The position numbers were made by a program, and so were the translations under genes. Below the pieces are notes generated by a model, which worked only from the letters and a program-made list of their open reading frames with translations, had not been told where the DNA came from and searched no databases. A stretch of DNA of 64,000 nt. Origin: Tretioscincus oriximinensis. Its lineage: Eukaryota; Chordata; Lepidosauria; Squamata; Gymnophthalmidae. This document shows positions 1 to 11,200 of the stretch, in pieces. Location of the stretch: contig JAJVDF010000002.1 of the NCBI GenBank assembly GCA_022410635.1, positions 3,803,558-3,867,557 on the forward strand. Direction: 5' to 3'. Position 1 is the first letter of the stretch; every line of letters begins with the position of its first letter.

Positions 1-2690
1 ATGCTAGGCTGAAGAACAATCGTGAAGAAGGTATCATGCATTGGAAATCCTCTTATGTTCCTTCCTGTAACAATGTGATCCAATGGGCAGCCACATCAAT
101 GGAGTTAATCCAGGACCTATGGGCATATTATTCACAGCAGATGTGGCAACCTGCCATTTGGCAACTCATCAAAGTGAATGGCTACATGCAGACTCCAGTA
201 TTCTCAATACAAGTCTAAGCAACTCCAGTAATTAAAAAAAGACATTTACTCAAAATAGAATATTTCTAAATTAAAAAGAGCAGAGACTTTAAAAATATAT
301 ATGAAGAAGCATCTAGGCACACTGACCGAGCAGTATGCTTTGAATGATTGAAACATAGGATGCCACTGCTTTTCAGTAAATCCTGTTTATTATATGGTCC
401 CAAGCCAGCAAATGTCACTACTTAGAAAGGAATTAACTGGTTGGTGAATATCATCCATCAGATAAGGTCAAATTCTGATTGATTTGGTCTGTTCGTTGTC
501 AGTCACTGCAAAATGCCAGTGACATCTAATAGTATTAAATGCAGACAGAGGCTACGCATATGTGTCTGCTCACCAGCTTTACGGTTCTGTAAGTCAGTTC
601 CAGACTGGGAGTCAAAGGGGAGCCTACCCATTGGATGGCACCACAGTGGAAGGGAGCCTGTGTTTGCCAAGTGAAAACACATCATATGCCACATGTCATT
701 TCCCCAACCGGCACATACTAGAATTACAGCTGAGCTACCAGGACTGCTTGTTTGCACGCAGAGCGCCACAGACCTGCATGTTCAAAACATAGGTAAATCT
801 TGGAGTGGACAGTGAGAGCCTCTCCATCAGGGGGCCACACTTGCTGTGCATGGCACTCTTCATTAGGGGCCCACTTGCCATCAGGGAAACTCGAACCCAG
901 GCCAGGACCCCTTGCTGGTCTGCCCCTGCTGTAAGTTGTGTTTTTCTTTATTAGCAACTGGTATATTTTGGTAAAAGAACCATACTATCAAGTGCAATCG
1001 GGCTTCATTTCTGGTGCTTTTTCTCTCAACAGGGATATAACAATTTTGTTCATTTCTATGCCNGAACTAGTCCTGCTGCATTCTGTTTTAAGGCTGTGGC
1101 TACACACAGTNTTATTAATTCTGAGGCTGTCTTTTGTTCTGAAGGATCAACCATAAATACATTTCTATTTCTTCTTTGGTCTGTCATCTCCCCACCACCA
1201 CCACACTTGATTTGGTCTACACTGTAAGTGAATTATCTTGGCACAGAGATTGTTTTAGCTCATTTGTATTTTCAGGTGTGATTAGGGAACACTATTCAGA
1301 CTTCCCTTTTCTCTCTCCACCAGTGTCCATTCGNAAGTGGGAAAGCAGAGGGCATAGCTGAGAGCTCACTCACACTTCTCCCTTCTGTGTTTCAGTGTGA
1401 TCTTAGTGGAGGCAGCTGCANCGTGGCCAGACATTATATTTTCTTCTGACCTTGAAACGAATGGGAGAAAGAAAAGTAAGAGAAGAGATAAGGAGGAAAG
1501 GGGAAGCCATTGGTTGTGCAATGCAAAAAAGCTTAGCTGTCTTAGCTGTCGTTGAATTCCCAGTGAACTGATGTCACAGCTGAACACCTAACATTTGCTG
1601 GTTAGTTGTTTTTATATAAAGTGTGGGTTACTAAAATGGTCCCATTATGAATGTTAACAAGCAATGTTGACCACTAGGAATTGAATGTTTATTATGTATT
1701 GAGGTGTTATCAGATAAGATGTTAATACGATGTCCGGGTGTTCTCAGGCTGAGTCCCATTAACATGGCCAAAATTGCTTTGGATTTCCCAAGTACCAGTT
1801 ACTATACACTGTTATCTTTAATATACAATTAACCTTGTTATATCAACAGTGAAGGCATTAATGGTAACATGTTGATCACAAGCTCCTTCACAGAGCTCCA
1901 CTTAAAAGATGCTTCCAGCACCAACATTACCAACTCAGAACTCCTCCCTCCTTNCATGCTCCCATCGACTGCATCTCAGTTCCTTAAAGGAGCCATGTCC
2001 CATTTGAGACTGGTATCATTACACCCAGATCTCACCAAACTTGGTCTGGCCATAANCTGCATGCCCACTTCGCCATTTCCTCAGCCTTTCTACTGCAGTT
2101 GCAGCTGATGTTACTGACAGACCAGTAGGGTTATGCTCAGTAGCAGCATAGCAGAAGCAAGGAGAAAGCCTAGAAAAAAGTCCCCTTTTCTGATCTGTCT
2201 CAGTATCCCCGATTGTCCTGAAACGTCAGATTATGGGGCAGGAGAATCTCCCCCACCCCTCTTGCTTTCTAGCGTGGTGGGTTTCTACCAGCTGCCACAT
2301 GCTATACTGGCATGCAGACGGCAGTTCCTATTGTGGAATAAAACGCAGGGAAGAAAAAGCCTGAGGATGAAGAGACTCCTGCAATTCACCTTTCCCTGTG
2401 GGATCACACCATTTATTAGCAGCCTTAACAGTAAAGGGTGAGGCTGCCTTTCTCGTTTTCACCCCTTTGTATTCATCTGTGTATCATTTTATGTTCACTT
2501 CCTCTAGTAAATGATTGTTTTATTGTCNGGGTTCTCTGTTAGGAATATATTAATTGGCATAATATATTTTGATATAAAAATACACAAGCATTGGTCTCTT
2601 AAGCACAGAAATTTCTGGGAATTTTCCAGCTCAGGGTGTTGCAAGAGAACTAATTTCCCTTCCTGCCCTGAGGCGTCACCCTGCTGTGCC
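1..2690. other. Unassigned sequence
   Basis: I recognise no gene, exon or known repeat here. All open frames are short and lack supporting splice sites or family motifs. The tract from 2215 to 2440 is slightly GC-richer and carries an open frame of about 100 codons with no recognisable content. Confidence 0.5.
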
Positions 2691-3160
2691 CNGTTTACCT
2701 GCACCCATTATCTCTAGGTGCATTAATTNACTCAGGAGCTTTGACTTGATGGGATTAATCAACTGCCTGATAGCTCTGAGGAAGTTCTGACTATCACCTT
2801 TCCAGGAGGTGAACGACCGGTCACAGGTCCTGAAAGCTACAGAGATCAATCTTGTTCCACCCAAACCATGCCCATATTTGGAGTTTCCTGACACAGGCTG
2901 CACCCCTTGGGAGGAGGGAGAAACGTCACACAGGTGTCACCACCTCCAATCTGCCCCAAACCACACCTTCGGAACACCCAGTCTCTGACATCACCTTTCT
3001 TGTACATGCCTTCTGATTGTATGTCAATAAAAACCTTCGCGCAAGGGTGCTCAGGAGGGTCCATACCCATATGGGCCTCCTAAATCTTGCCTCTTGATCT
3101 AAGCTTATGGCCTCTGCGTGAGTTCCTTGATGGGAGTCAAAATCTACACGTAACCATATC
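2690..3160 (+). repeat. Probable solo LTR of an endogenous retrovirus (boundaries uncertain)
   Basis: An AATAAA signal near 3028 follows a GC-richer promoter-like stretch. It is followed by an R/U5-like segment: a GGGTCCATACCCATATGGGCCTCC motif region, TTGCCTC, then GGCCTCTGCGTGAGTTCC and GGAGTCAAAATCTACAC near 3108-3152. This order (polyA signal, small dyad, TTG-rich CCTC, GAACTCC-like end) is typical of vertebrate retroviral LTRs. No second LTR or coding region is nearby. I could not find a clean target duplication, so the ends are approximate. Confidence 0.4.
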
Positions 3161-3578
3161 CTGATGATCAGCTGCTTCAGATGTGCTGGTACCTAATAAC
3201 ATGGTAGCAAACCCTCGTTACTTTATTTATGTTACCAGGCTGAGAGGTATGTATTTATTTTTTTTAATCTCGAGTAAATCATCTAGTCTCTTGGGAAACT
3301 ATGAAACCATAAATCCAAAACAATGACCATAGTTTGGAATCATCGGTGCTGTTTTTGTAGATGGCCATGAGGGGAAGGAAGCTGTGAAGTGTGTTGTTTA
3401 CCAGAAATATACCTTATTGTGTGTTAGAGTGATATATGTGTTTTGGGATCCGTGTAGAAAGGGATGCAGTTTTAACTGAGATTTGTATCTTTTGGACATT
3501 ATTGCTAAGTCAGTCGTTGAACAGATGGGTCAAAGTGCTGAAGAAGCTGGTATTGTAGTGTCCCCCATAGCCACTCAC

Positions 3579-3709
3579 TTGTTTCAGAACAGGCAATGCA
3601 ATAGTAATGCTCTTCAGTGCTTTGGACAAAACCAGGTTCCAAACATGTTCAGCCAATGATGTTTCATTGGCCACAATCCAGTACCCACCACTGAACCCCA
3701 AGCTTTCCA
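3579..3709 (-). other. Exon-like open segment, unidentified
   Basis: 131 nt open on the minus strand between a CAG acceptor (TGTATGCAG) and a good donor (CAA|GTGAGT). It would encode (V)ESLGFSGGYWIV, ANETSLAEHVWNLVLS and KALKSITIALPVLKQ. The composition looks protein-like, but I recognise no family. The surroundings include a fold-back element, so it could be transposon-derived or chance. Confidence 0.2.
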
Positions 3710-3817
3710 CTGCATACACAAAATAATGGAGGTTTCTCCTTGTAAATATATAAAATTGAGTGGTGGACAAAATGACCAAGCATCAAATGGCACACAGCAA
3801 GAATAGAAATCATCAGG

Positions 3818-4165
3818 AGGTAGGGGAAAGGCTTCTCAAAGCAGACTGGGAATGCAAAAAAAAACCCCAGAAGTATAGAATTTGCTTTTAAGTATACACA
3901 AGTATCCTGCTCGGTAAATTTATCACTTTTGGACTGAGGCCCTTTCTTAATCTGGCAACTCAAAACACACAAAGAAATTTTGCACTCACCTGCAGACAGA
4001 AGGGCCCCGTGACAGGATATATTCTAGAATAAGGCCCCACTGCAGAAAGCATCTCAGTCTAAATATGATAAATTTTCTCAGCAGGATCTTTGTGTATATT
4101 TAAAAACAAATTCTAGTGGTGATATTTATATTTTTTGCATTCCCAATTTGCTTTGAGAAGCCTTT
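3818..4165. repeat. Fold-back element with inverted arms
   Basis: The plus-strand stretch 3818-3945 (AAAGGCTTCTCAAAGCA, GGGAATGCAAAAA, AGAATTTGCTTTTAA, TATACACAAGTATCCTGCT) recurs inverted at about 4036-4165 with modest divergence. Between the arms are a GACAGGATATATTCTAGAAT segment and CCTTATTC-like ends, shared with other fold-back elements in this window. Typical of a non-autonomous DNA transposon. Confidence 0.5.
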
Positions 4166-4198
4166 CTTCTGTCTGCCAATTATTTTTGTCCTTGTCAT

Positions 4199-4897
4199 GT
4201 AGGAAAAGGAAGCCAGCAACTCAATTAATTGACCTTTCACTGCACTTCTCCTTGCATTAAAGTCATTGCCTGCATTCTCCATCATCATGACACTAGGACT
4301 CTCAGAAGATTTTTTAAAAGATTTGGACTGTGATTGACTACTTGAAGACTGGGTAACGTCCACTGACATAGACAGCAGTACGTCTCTCTAGGGCAACTGC
4401 TGGGAGATTGAGAGCATAAGAATATAAGAAGAGCCATACTGGATCGGGCCAGAGCCCATCTAGTCCAGCATTCTGTCTCACATAGAGGCCCACCAGATGC
4501 ACCTGGGCAATCTGAACAGAGGAAAGCAAAATATGCACCTGTTCATGNGTAGGAAAAGGAAGCCAGCAACTCAATTAATTGACCTTTCACTGCACTTCTC
4601 CTTGCATTAAAGTCATTGCCTGCATTCTCCATCATCATGACACTAGGACTCTCAGAAGATTTTTTAAAAGATTTGGACTGTGATTGACTACTTGAAGACT
4701 GGGTAACGTCCACTGACATAGACAGCAGTACGTCTCTCTAGGGCAACTGCTGGGAGATTGAGAGCATAAGAATATAAGAAGAGCCATACTGGATCGGGCC
4801 AGAGCCCATCTAGTCCAGCATTCTGTCTCACATAGAGGCCCACCAGATGCACCTGGGCAATCTGAACAGAGGAAAGCAAAATATGCACCTGTTCATG
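4199..4897. repeat. Exact 350-bp tandem duplication with an N at the junction
   Basis: Bases 4199-4547 recur at 4549-4897 with no visible difference, offset 350, separated by the N at 4548. Each copy contains unique DNA followed by the 3' end of a CR1. Perfect identity in otherwise diverged surroundings plus the N suggests an assembly artefact rather than a biological duplication. Confidence 0.85.
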
Positions 4898-7800
4898 ACT
4901 TCCTGCAAATGTTATTTCAAGAGTCCTGCCTGTTGCTTTATTCCAGAGGCAGCATCCACACATCCATCCTAGTACCCATTTATACCCTTGGTGTCCATAA
5001 ACCTGTCTAGTTCTGTCTTGAAGCTATCCAAGCTGTTAGCTACCACCACCACTTCAGGAAGTAAATTCCACAGGCCGATGACCCTCTGGGTGAAAAAATA
5101 CTTTCCTTTTTTCTTCCTTTTCTGCACATCAGTTTCAAGGAGTGCCCTCTGTTCCTAGTGTTGTTTGTAAAGAAAACATTTTTTCTCCATTCACCCTATC
5201 TATCCCATACATGATTTTGTACACTTCAATCAGATCATCTCTCAAACGTCGCATTTCGAGGCTGAAGGTGACTTCATAAGGGAGGTGCTCCAGACCCTTG
5301 ATCATTCTTGTTGCCCTGTTGCTGCACCTTCTCTAGTTCCACAATATCCCTCTTGACATGTGGTGACCAAAACTGAACACAGTATTCCAAATGTCGCCTC
5401 ACCACAGATTTATAAAGAGGCAAAACAACATTTGCTGTCTTGTTTTCGATTCCTTTCCTAAGTATCCCCACACTGGGTTCACATCTTCATTGAATTGTGC
5501 ACCAACACCCCAAGATCCTTTACTTCCTCAGTCACAGAAAGCTGGGTTCCTATCAGTTGGTAGGAATAATCGGTGTTCTTTGCCCCAATGTGCATGACTT
5601 TGCACTTGCTTAAATTGAAGTGCATTTTCCACTTTGATGCCCACTCACCCAATTTCAATAGATCACCCTGAAGCACCTTACAATCATTTTCAGTTTTCAC
5701 TACCCTGAACAGTTTAGTGTCATCAGCAAACTTGGTTACTTCACTATTTACCTCGACATCCACATCGTTTATGAATATATTGAAAAGCAAAGGTCCCAGT
5801 ATGAACCCCTGGGGTACGCCACTTCTTACCTCTTTCCACTCAAAGAACTGTCCATTTATTACTATCCTCTGTTTTCTATCTTTTAGCCAGTTTCCAATCC
5901 AGGACAAAGTCTGTCCTCTTATACCATGAGAGTGGAGCTTTTTTAGGAGCTTTTGATGAGGGACTTTATCAAAAGCTTTCTGAAAATCTAGATAGACAGT
6001 ATCAACTGGATCCCCTTTATCTACATGTTTGTTGTTGGGTAAACAAAATTTTCAGTCAGAATATTAACTGCATCTAAGTCCAGGTGTTCATTATCTAATC
6101 ACTAAGTTTACTTTTTTGTGTCTGTATGACCTTNTTTTTCTGCTCATGTTGAACATTACAGATAGCGTGTTCTCACAACAAAATTATACTTTCGTTTATA
6201 CAGTCTTCCACTGAACTGAGCATGAGAGCAGATGAATTCTTTTGTGTGNGCTGAGGCACTGGTTTGCTTGAGTGTCGCAAATATGTTTTGTTATTCTCTC
6301 TTGCAAATGTGAATATTGTAAAATAAAGTTTTTTGCCTTCCATATGGAAAGAATTGCCTTTGTGTGGACTTACAATTATTCTGCAAGAGAAGAAGAAGCA
6401 GTGTCTGATGGTCTATTTAAGTTCTAGAGTTCTGGTCCCTGCAAACTCTGCTATTTTGAGCTGAACCCTACTTGAACTGAACATTTGTTAACACCCTCAA
6501 ATAATTCTAACAAGTTAGTAAGGCATGATTTACCTTTGCAGAAACCATGCTTAATTTCATTCAGAAATGCGTGGTTCTCCATGTGTTTAGTAATTTTGTC
6601 CTTAATTATGGTTTCCAACACTTTACCTGGAACTGATGGGTCTATAATTTCCGGGAAGACCCCGGGATCCTTTTTTGAAGATTGGTGTTACGTTAGCTAT
6701 CCTNCAATCTACTGGTACTGTGCCTGATCTTAAGGAAAGATTTGAGTTCCTTAAGAATTCTTGGATGAATGCCATCTGACCCTGGGGATTTATTTAATGT
6801 TCAGCTTATTAAGGCTAGTAAGGACCTCCTCCCTTGTTATCTCTATCCAGCTTAATTCCTTTGGTGTTCTTCCTGAGAAGACTAAATTTGTTGCTTGTAA
6901 ATACCCTGTGTCTTTTTCAGTGAAAACTAAAGCAAAAAATTAATTTAACCTCTCTGCATTCTCACCATCCTCCTTGATTATTCCCTTTTGTCCATTGCTA
7001 TCTAATAGTCCAACGGCTTTCCTGGTGGGATTCTTATTTCTGATGTATTTGAAAAAGTCATTATTTCTTTTAATATTCTTTGCAATGTGCTCCTCAAAGT
7101 TTTTCTTTGCATCCCTGACTACCACCTTGCATCTGGTTTGCCACAGTTTGTGCNCCCCTCAGTTCTCCTCACTCCTCACTAGGATAAGCCTTCCCCTTTT
7201 TAAATGAGTTTCTCTTCATTCTAATGACTTCCCTTACTGCAGCGGTAAGCCATACAGGTGTCCTTTTGAATTTGGCAGATCCCTTCTCTTCGGAATGCAT
7301 TTTATTTGAGCTTCCAATATTGTATTGCAATATTGCAGTTTCTACGCTTTTTGAAGGGACTGGACTTTTCTTACTTTCCCTTTTAATTTTCTTTTTACCA
7401 TTTTCCTCATTTTGGGAAAATTTCCTTTGTGAAAGTTGAAGGTTTCTGTGTTGACAATTTTCTATTCGCGTTCAAGTTGAAAGTTATTGAATTGTGGTCA
7501 CCGTTTCCTATGAGATCAGTTACCGTTACGTCTTTTATCAGGTCCTGTTCATTACCTAGAACTAAATCCAGGATTCGCTTGCCTCTGGTTGGTTCTAAAA
7601 CCACCTGCTCTAGGAAGCAATAAGTTAACATGTCTAAGAATTTTATCTCTTTTTCATGAGTTGAACAACTGTTTGCCCAATCAGTGTGTGGATAGTTGAA
7701 GTCTCCCATTATTACTACCCTTCCCTTTTTGGAAGCTTCAATGACCTTATGTTCCAAATGAGTATCGCTTTGAGGTGTTTGGTTAGGAGGCCGGTTGTAT

Positions 7801-8400
7801 ACTCGCAATATTATACTTGTTTTTCTGACCTGATAATGTTATCCACAGTGCTTCTGTGGATGGGTCTGCTTTACCTGGAAATTCAAGTTCGTATGATTCA
7901 GTCTCTTCTTTAACATACAAGGTTACACCACCACCAGGTCTCCCTTTCCAATCTTTTCTGTATCGTTTGTAACCTGGGATTACTGTATCCCATTGGTTTT
8001 CTTCTGTCCACCAGGTTTCAGTTATGCCATAATATCGACATTATTGTCATTCACTAAACATTCCAACTCTCCTGTTTTTGTTTGTGGGCTTCTGGCATTT
8101 GCATACAGGCCTTCTCTGGTGCAAGTTTGGCCCTGTATGTTTGAGTTTGCTCATTACAGCTTTTTACTTGAATACTACAACTGGGTTCCCCCTCCGATAC
8201 TATATTATCTGCATAATTCTGTTCCTCAGCAATTTCATTTACATTTACACGATCTTGAACTGTATGCTGCCCAACTCCTGTGGGCTTCCCCCCAGATATC
8301 AGTTTAAAAGCTGCTCTGCAACCTTTTTAATATTAAGCACCAGCAGTCTGGTTCCATTTTGGTTTAAAAAGAGCAAAACAAGGTCTGTTCTCCAGTGATC
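4416..8400 (-). mobile_element. CR1-type LINE, long 5'-incomplete copy, interrupted by a solo LTR
   Basis: Read on the minus strand, the order is APE endonuclease part (7808-7407, with GDFNYPHTDWAN), linker, then reverse transcriptase (5907-5479, with WLKDRKQRIV, GVPQGFILGPLLFNIFIND and FADDTKLF). Next come the C-terminal LEYCVQFWSPHVKRDI block (5471-5274), the EEVVVANSLDSFK region and the 3' UTR ending CTTATATTCTTATG-like at 4416-4430. Frames are broken by stops and indels, so it is dead. The 3' part is doubled by the 350-bp duplication, and a solo LTR sits at 6033-6483. Confidence 0.9.
6033..6483. mobile_element. Solo LTR inserted in CR1, 5-bp target duplication
   Basis: The 451-bp segment begins TGTTGGGTAAAC and ends GAACTGAACA (TGTT...AACA termini). 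It is flanked by perfect TTTGT duplications at 6028-6032 and 6484-6488, and removing it restores a continuous CR1 sequence. An AATAAA signal lies at 6322-6327. Termini, length and 5-bp duplication are those of an LTR retroelement. The single copy shows loss of the internal region by LTR-LTR recombination. The family is unknown. Confidence 0.82.
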
Positions 8401-8950
8401 TGTAAACCCATAGGGTTATTTTCCATATCCATATGTAAGAGCAGGCTGCTGTATGTAAATCATTTCTTATGCTGTTAAGGCTCAGGTATTGCACAAGTTG
8501 TTGTATAGAGTGAGCCACTCGTCTGCTCTAGGAAAACACCATTCTTATGTGTTCTAAGAAAAAGGACTAATATCATGAAAAAATCAGAGCAAAGATAAAC
8601 AGATGTTCCTTGTTTATTTTTGAGGCAGAGGCTGTAAGGATACAAGGAAATAGGCGAGAAAATTTTATTGTGCTACTTCTTGGAGGTAAAATGGAATGAT
8701 AAATCCCAAAATGAAATAACAAGTAAAATGCTCTTGTATTGGTCAACAAAATAATGTAAGAAGATCTAAGAAAATATCTAGTGCTAGTATAAATGATACA
8801 GCTGGAATGTTTGACCTTTGACCTCCAAAGGATGTTCACCATGGCCTCTATCACTCATGACTGTTAGCTATGGGAAAGAACATCTAAAATCACAAGGTCA
8901 ACCATCATGGTTCTGATATTCAAGATCCAACCTGGCTACCAGCTATAAGG
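8400..8950. other. Unassigned sequence
   Basis: The AT-rich tract after the CR1 contains no recognisable gene or repeat; open frames are short. The first 140 bp may still belong to the CR1 5' side. Confidence 0.4.
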
Positions 8951-8954
8951 TCAC

Positions 8955-9253
8955 TGCTCTGAATGGCTCAGTCATTAAGAAACTGCCTTTCAACTGAGAG
9001 ATCCTTTCTAGAAATGCTGTGTCGGTTTTGGAGAGGGGTGAGCACCCTCAGCTCAGCTTCAGCCAATTCAGCTTTTGATGAAATAAAGATTTGCAGTNTA
9101 CATTTCAAGTAGACTCATGAGTACCACCACTAGTCTGATGGGGAAGATCGAATAGATGTAAGCCTTTGGGTTAAAATTAATCTTGTAAACCTCTCTGAGT
9201 CCCTTTGGATGAGAAGGGCTGGGTATAAAAATCAGCTGCTGCTTCTTCTTCAT
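8955..9253 (+). repeat. tRNA-derived SINE with BovB-like tail
   Basis: The head has ATGGCTCAGTCATTAAG (A-box region) and a degraded B-box area. The body carries ACTCATGAGTACCACCACT and GGGGAAGAT. The tail is CCTCTCTGAGTCCCTTTGG, AGAAGGGCTGGGTATAAAAA and a (CTT)n end at 9240-9253. This is the standard layout of squamate SINEs mobilised by BovB LINEs. Confidence 0.75.
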
Positions 9254-9394
9254 TAACCTTGTTAGACACAGTTGAACAACTCACCCAGCTGTACTGAGTC
9301 ATACCTTTAGTCCATTTAGTTTAATATACTTCCCTCCAAATGGTGCTAGCTTTTTAAAAAATCATGGGAAAAGCCTTGCTGAATTAGTTCACAA

Positions 9395-9640
9395 CTATTC
9401 AGCATCCTGTCTTATCCAGTAATTGTTGGGCATCCATAAGCAGTAGACAAAGGGAAAATCTTAACCTGCAAATAACCTTTAGAGATAACCTACCTTTTAT
9501 TCCAAGCTGGAGGTAGTATTTAGGCATCCATTCCAGTAGCCATTGACATGCCGTTGTTTGTCCTCTATGAATTTGTCTAATTCTTTCTTCAGTCTTTCTA
9601 GACTGGTTGATGTCAATTTCAGCAACCATTGTCCTCCAGC
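9395..9640 (-). mobile_element. CR1 3' fragment, diverged
   Basis: The minus strand reads through remnants of the VANSLDSFKTxLDRFMD region and the GGATGxxTxxxTxCTGCCTC 3' UTR, ending at TTCAGCAT near 9400. Clearly alignable to the other CR1 3' ends here but heavily mutated. Confidence 0.55.
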
Positions 9641-10440
9641 CCTATTTGTGGACGCCAGGAATGGAGCCTTAGACCCCATGCGTGCAAAGTAGCTGCTTTA
9701 ATCTTGGGCTGTACAAATGAACGATGCTGATGCCATATTTCTGATAACGGCTCGGCCATATTATTGGCTTTGATGAAAATGTTGTCACAAGGTTAGGCCT
9801 CAGAATAATCTTACTTCCCTGACCCAGGAATAGAGATGAATTGTTCTCATTCACTTTCCATTTATCTTCCCCAGCTGAGAGCACCCAGCTTGATTGCTTT
9901 TGTTAATCAAGTTGGGTCGGATTATGATGAGTGCAATTTTCTATGTGATTACAGCGAGCACTCAGCGGGAGACACCCTCTTGCCCAATCAGAAACACCAC
10001 ATGTTTAAATGAAATATATGCTACTTTATTTTTGCCTCTGTCTGATTTATGCAAATAGTCATTTCTTCCTCCTTGTACACACACACATCTTCCCTAGGGC
10101 AAAAGATTGGGAGAGAGAAAGATAGAAGCTTCTGGAAGTGGCAAAACCAAATAATAAATCAAAAGGTACTGGAGAAGAAAAGAAGAGAGAGAAGCTTCTT
10201 GAAATATACTCATTTGCATTAATCTGTAAGGANAGGTAGAACTTTAAAAGGAAAAAGGAAACTGCTATCACCATTACACAAACTTTGTGTGGTCAAGAGC
10301 TTCTACTACCTCTGAAAATTCTTACATTCATCGGTTCTTTCTGCAATATGGATTATATCTCAGAACAGTTTATTGGGGAGTATATTCCAGGCCTTATTGT
10401 GGATATCCCAAAACATGAACCTGCCATTCTCATGCTGATG
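9640..10440. other. Unassigned sequence
   Basis: No gene or repeat recognised. The tract includes a purine-rich GAGAGAAAG stretch around 10110-10200. Confidence 0.4.
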
Positions 10441-10454
10441 CAGACGGAGAGGTA

Positions 10455-10925
10455 CCAATGATAGGGACAATTTGGCCATAGTGATCCAGACTAGACTGCT
10501 GTAATACACTCTATGTAGAGCTACCCTTGAAAACAGTCTGAAATGGAACTAGGGCAGATTGCAGCAGTTCAGCTTCTGGCGGGANTCTCTGGCCAAATTA
10601 CAGTCCTTAAAGATTTGTACTGGCTGCCTATTCACTAGCAAGCCCTATTCAAGGTTTTGATATTAGCATACAAAGCCCTAAATGGCTTGGGTTCTGGCAA
10701 TGTCCACACCCTAAGATCTCAAGAAGAGGCCCTTCTAGTAGTCCCCCCCCCCTTTCAGAGATGCTAGGAGTAGGGACACATAGGAGGGCCTTCTCTGTGG
10801 TGGCCTCCACACTCTGAAATAGCCTTCCTCTAGAGGCTTGCCAGGCACCTATACTGTATAGCTTTGGACACCTGGTAAAAACATACCTGTTCACCCAGCC
10901 TTTGGACTCCTAGCTCCCTCTGCAT
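10455..10925 (+). mobile_element. L2 LINE 3' fragment, degraded
   Basis: Remnants of the L2 C-terminal coding region can be read in order: GACTGCTGTAATACACTCTA, the LQNAAxLL-like CAGATTGCAGCAGTTCAG, the LxWLPIxxRxxFKVLxLxYKALNGL region (10605-10690), then a SFRRxLKTxLF-like end (10860-10905). It aligns to the same segment of the L2 at 43836-45478. Confidence 0.75.
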
Positions 10926-11185
10926 TTGCCTTTCCAGAGCTGGAGGGAGAGTATGGATCTTTTAAATATTTTACTGAATATTTATTTTAAATATTTTACT
11001 AAATTTGAGACCTATGGTGAAAGGCAGGATAATCCATCCATACGTATATATGTATATTATATATATACACACACTGACAGCTATATAATTGTTTCCAGGC
11101 CTAAGAAATGAACATTCTTTGGTCTATAAAATTGCTGGCTAGGAAGAACATTGCAATGTGGTTAGAATAATAAAACTTTAGAACT

Positions 11186-11200
11186 GGAAGTGATGTCCAG
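11186..11200. repeat. Left target-site duplication of the L1
   Basis: GGAAGTGATGTCCAG here matches GGAAGTGATATCCAG at 14867-14881 (14 of 15). The copies flank the 3.7-kb L1 and lie inside the CR1. Confidence 0.85.
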
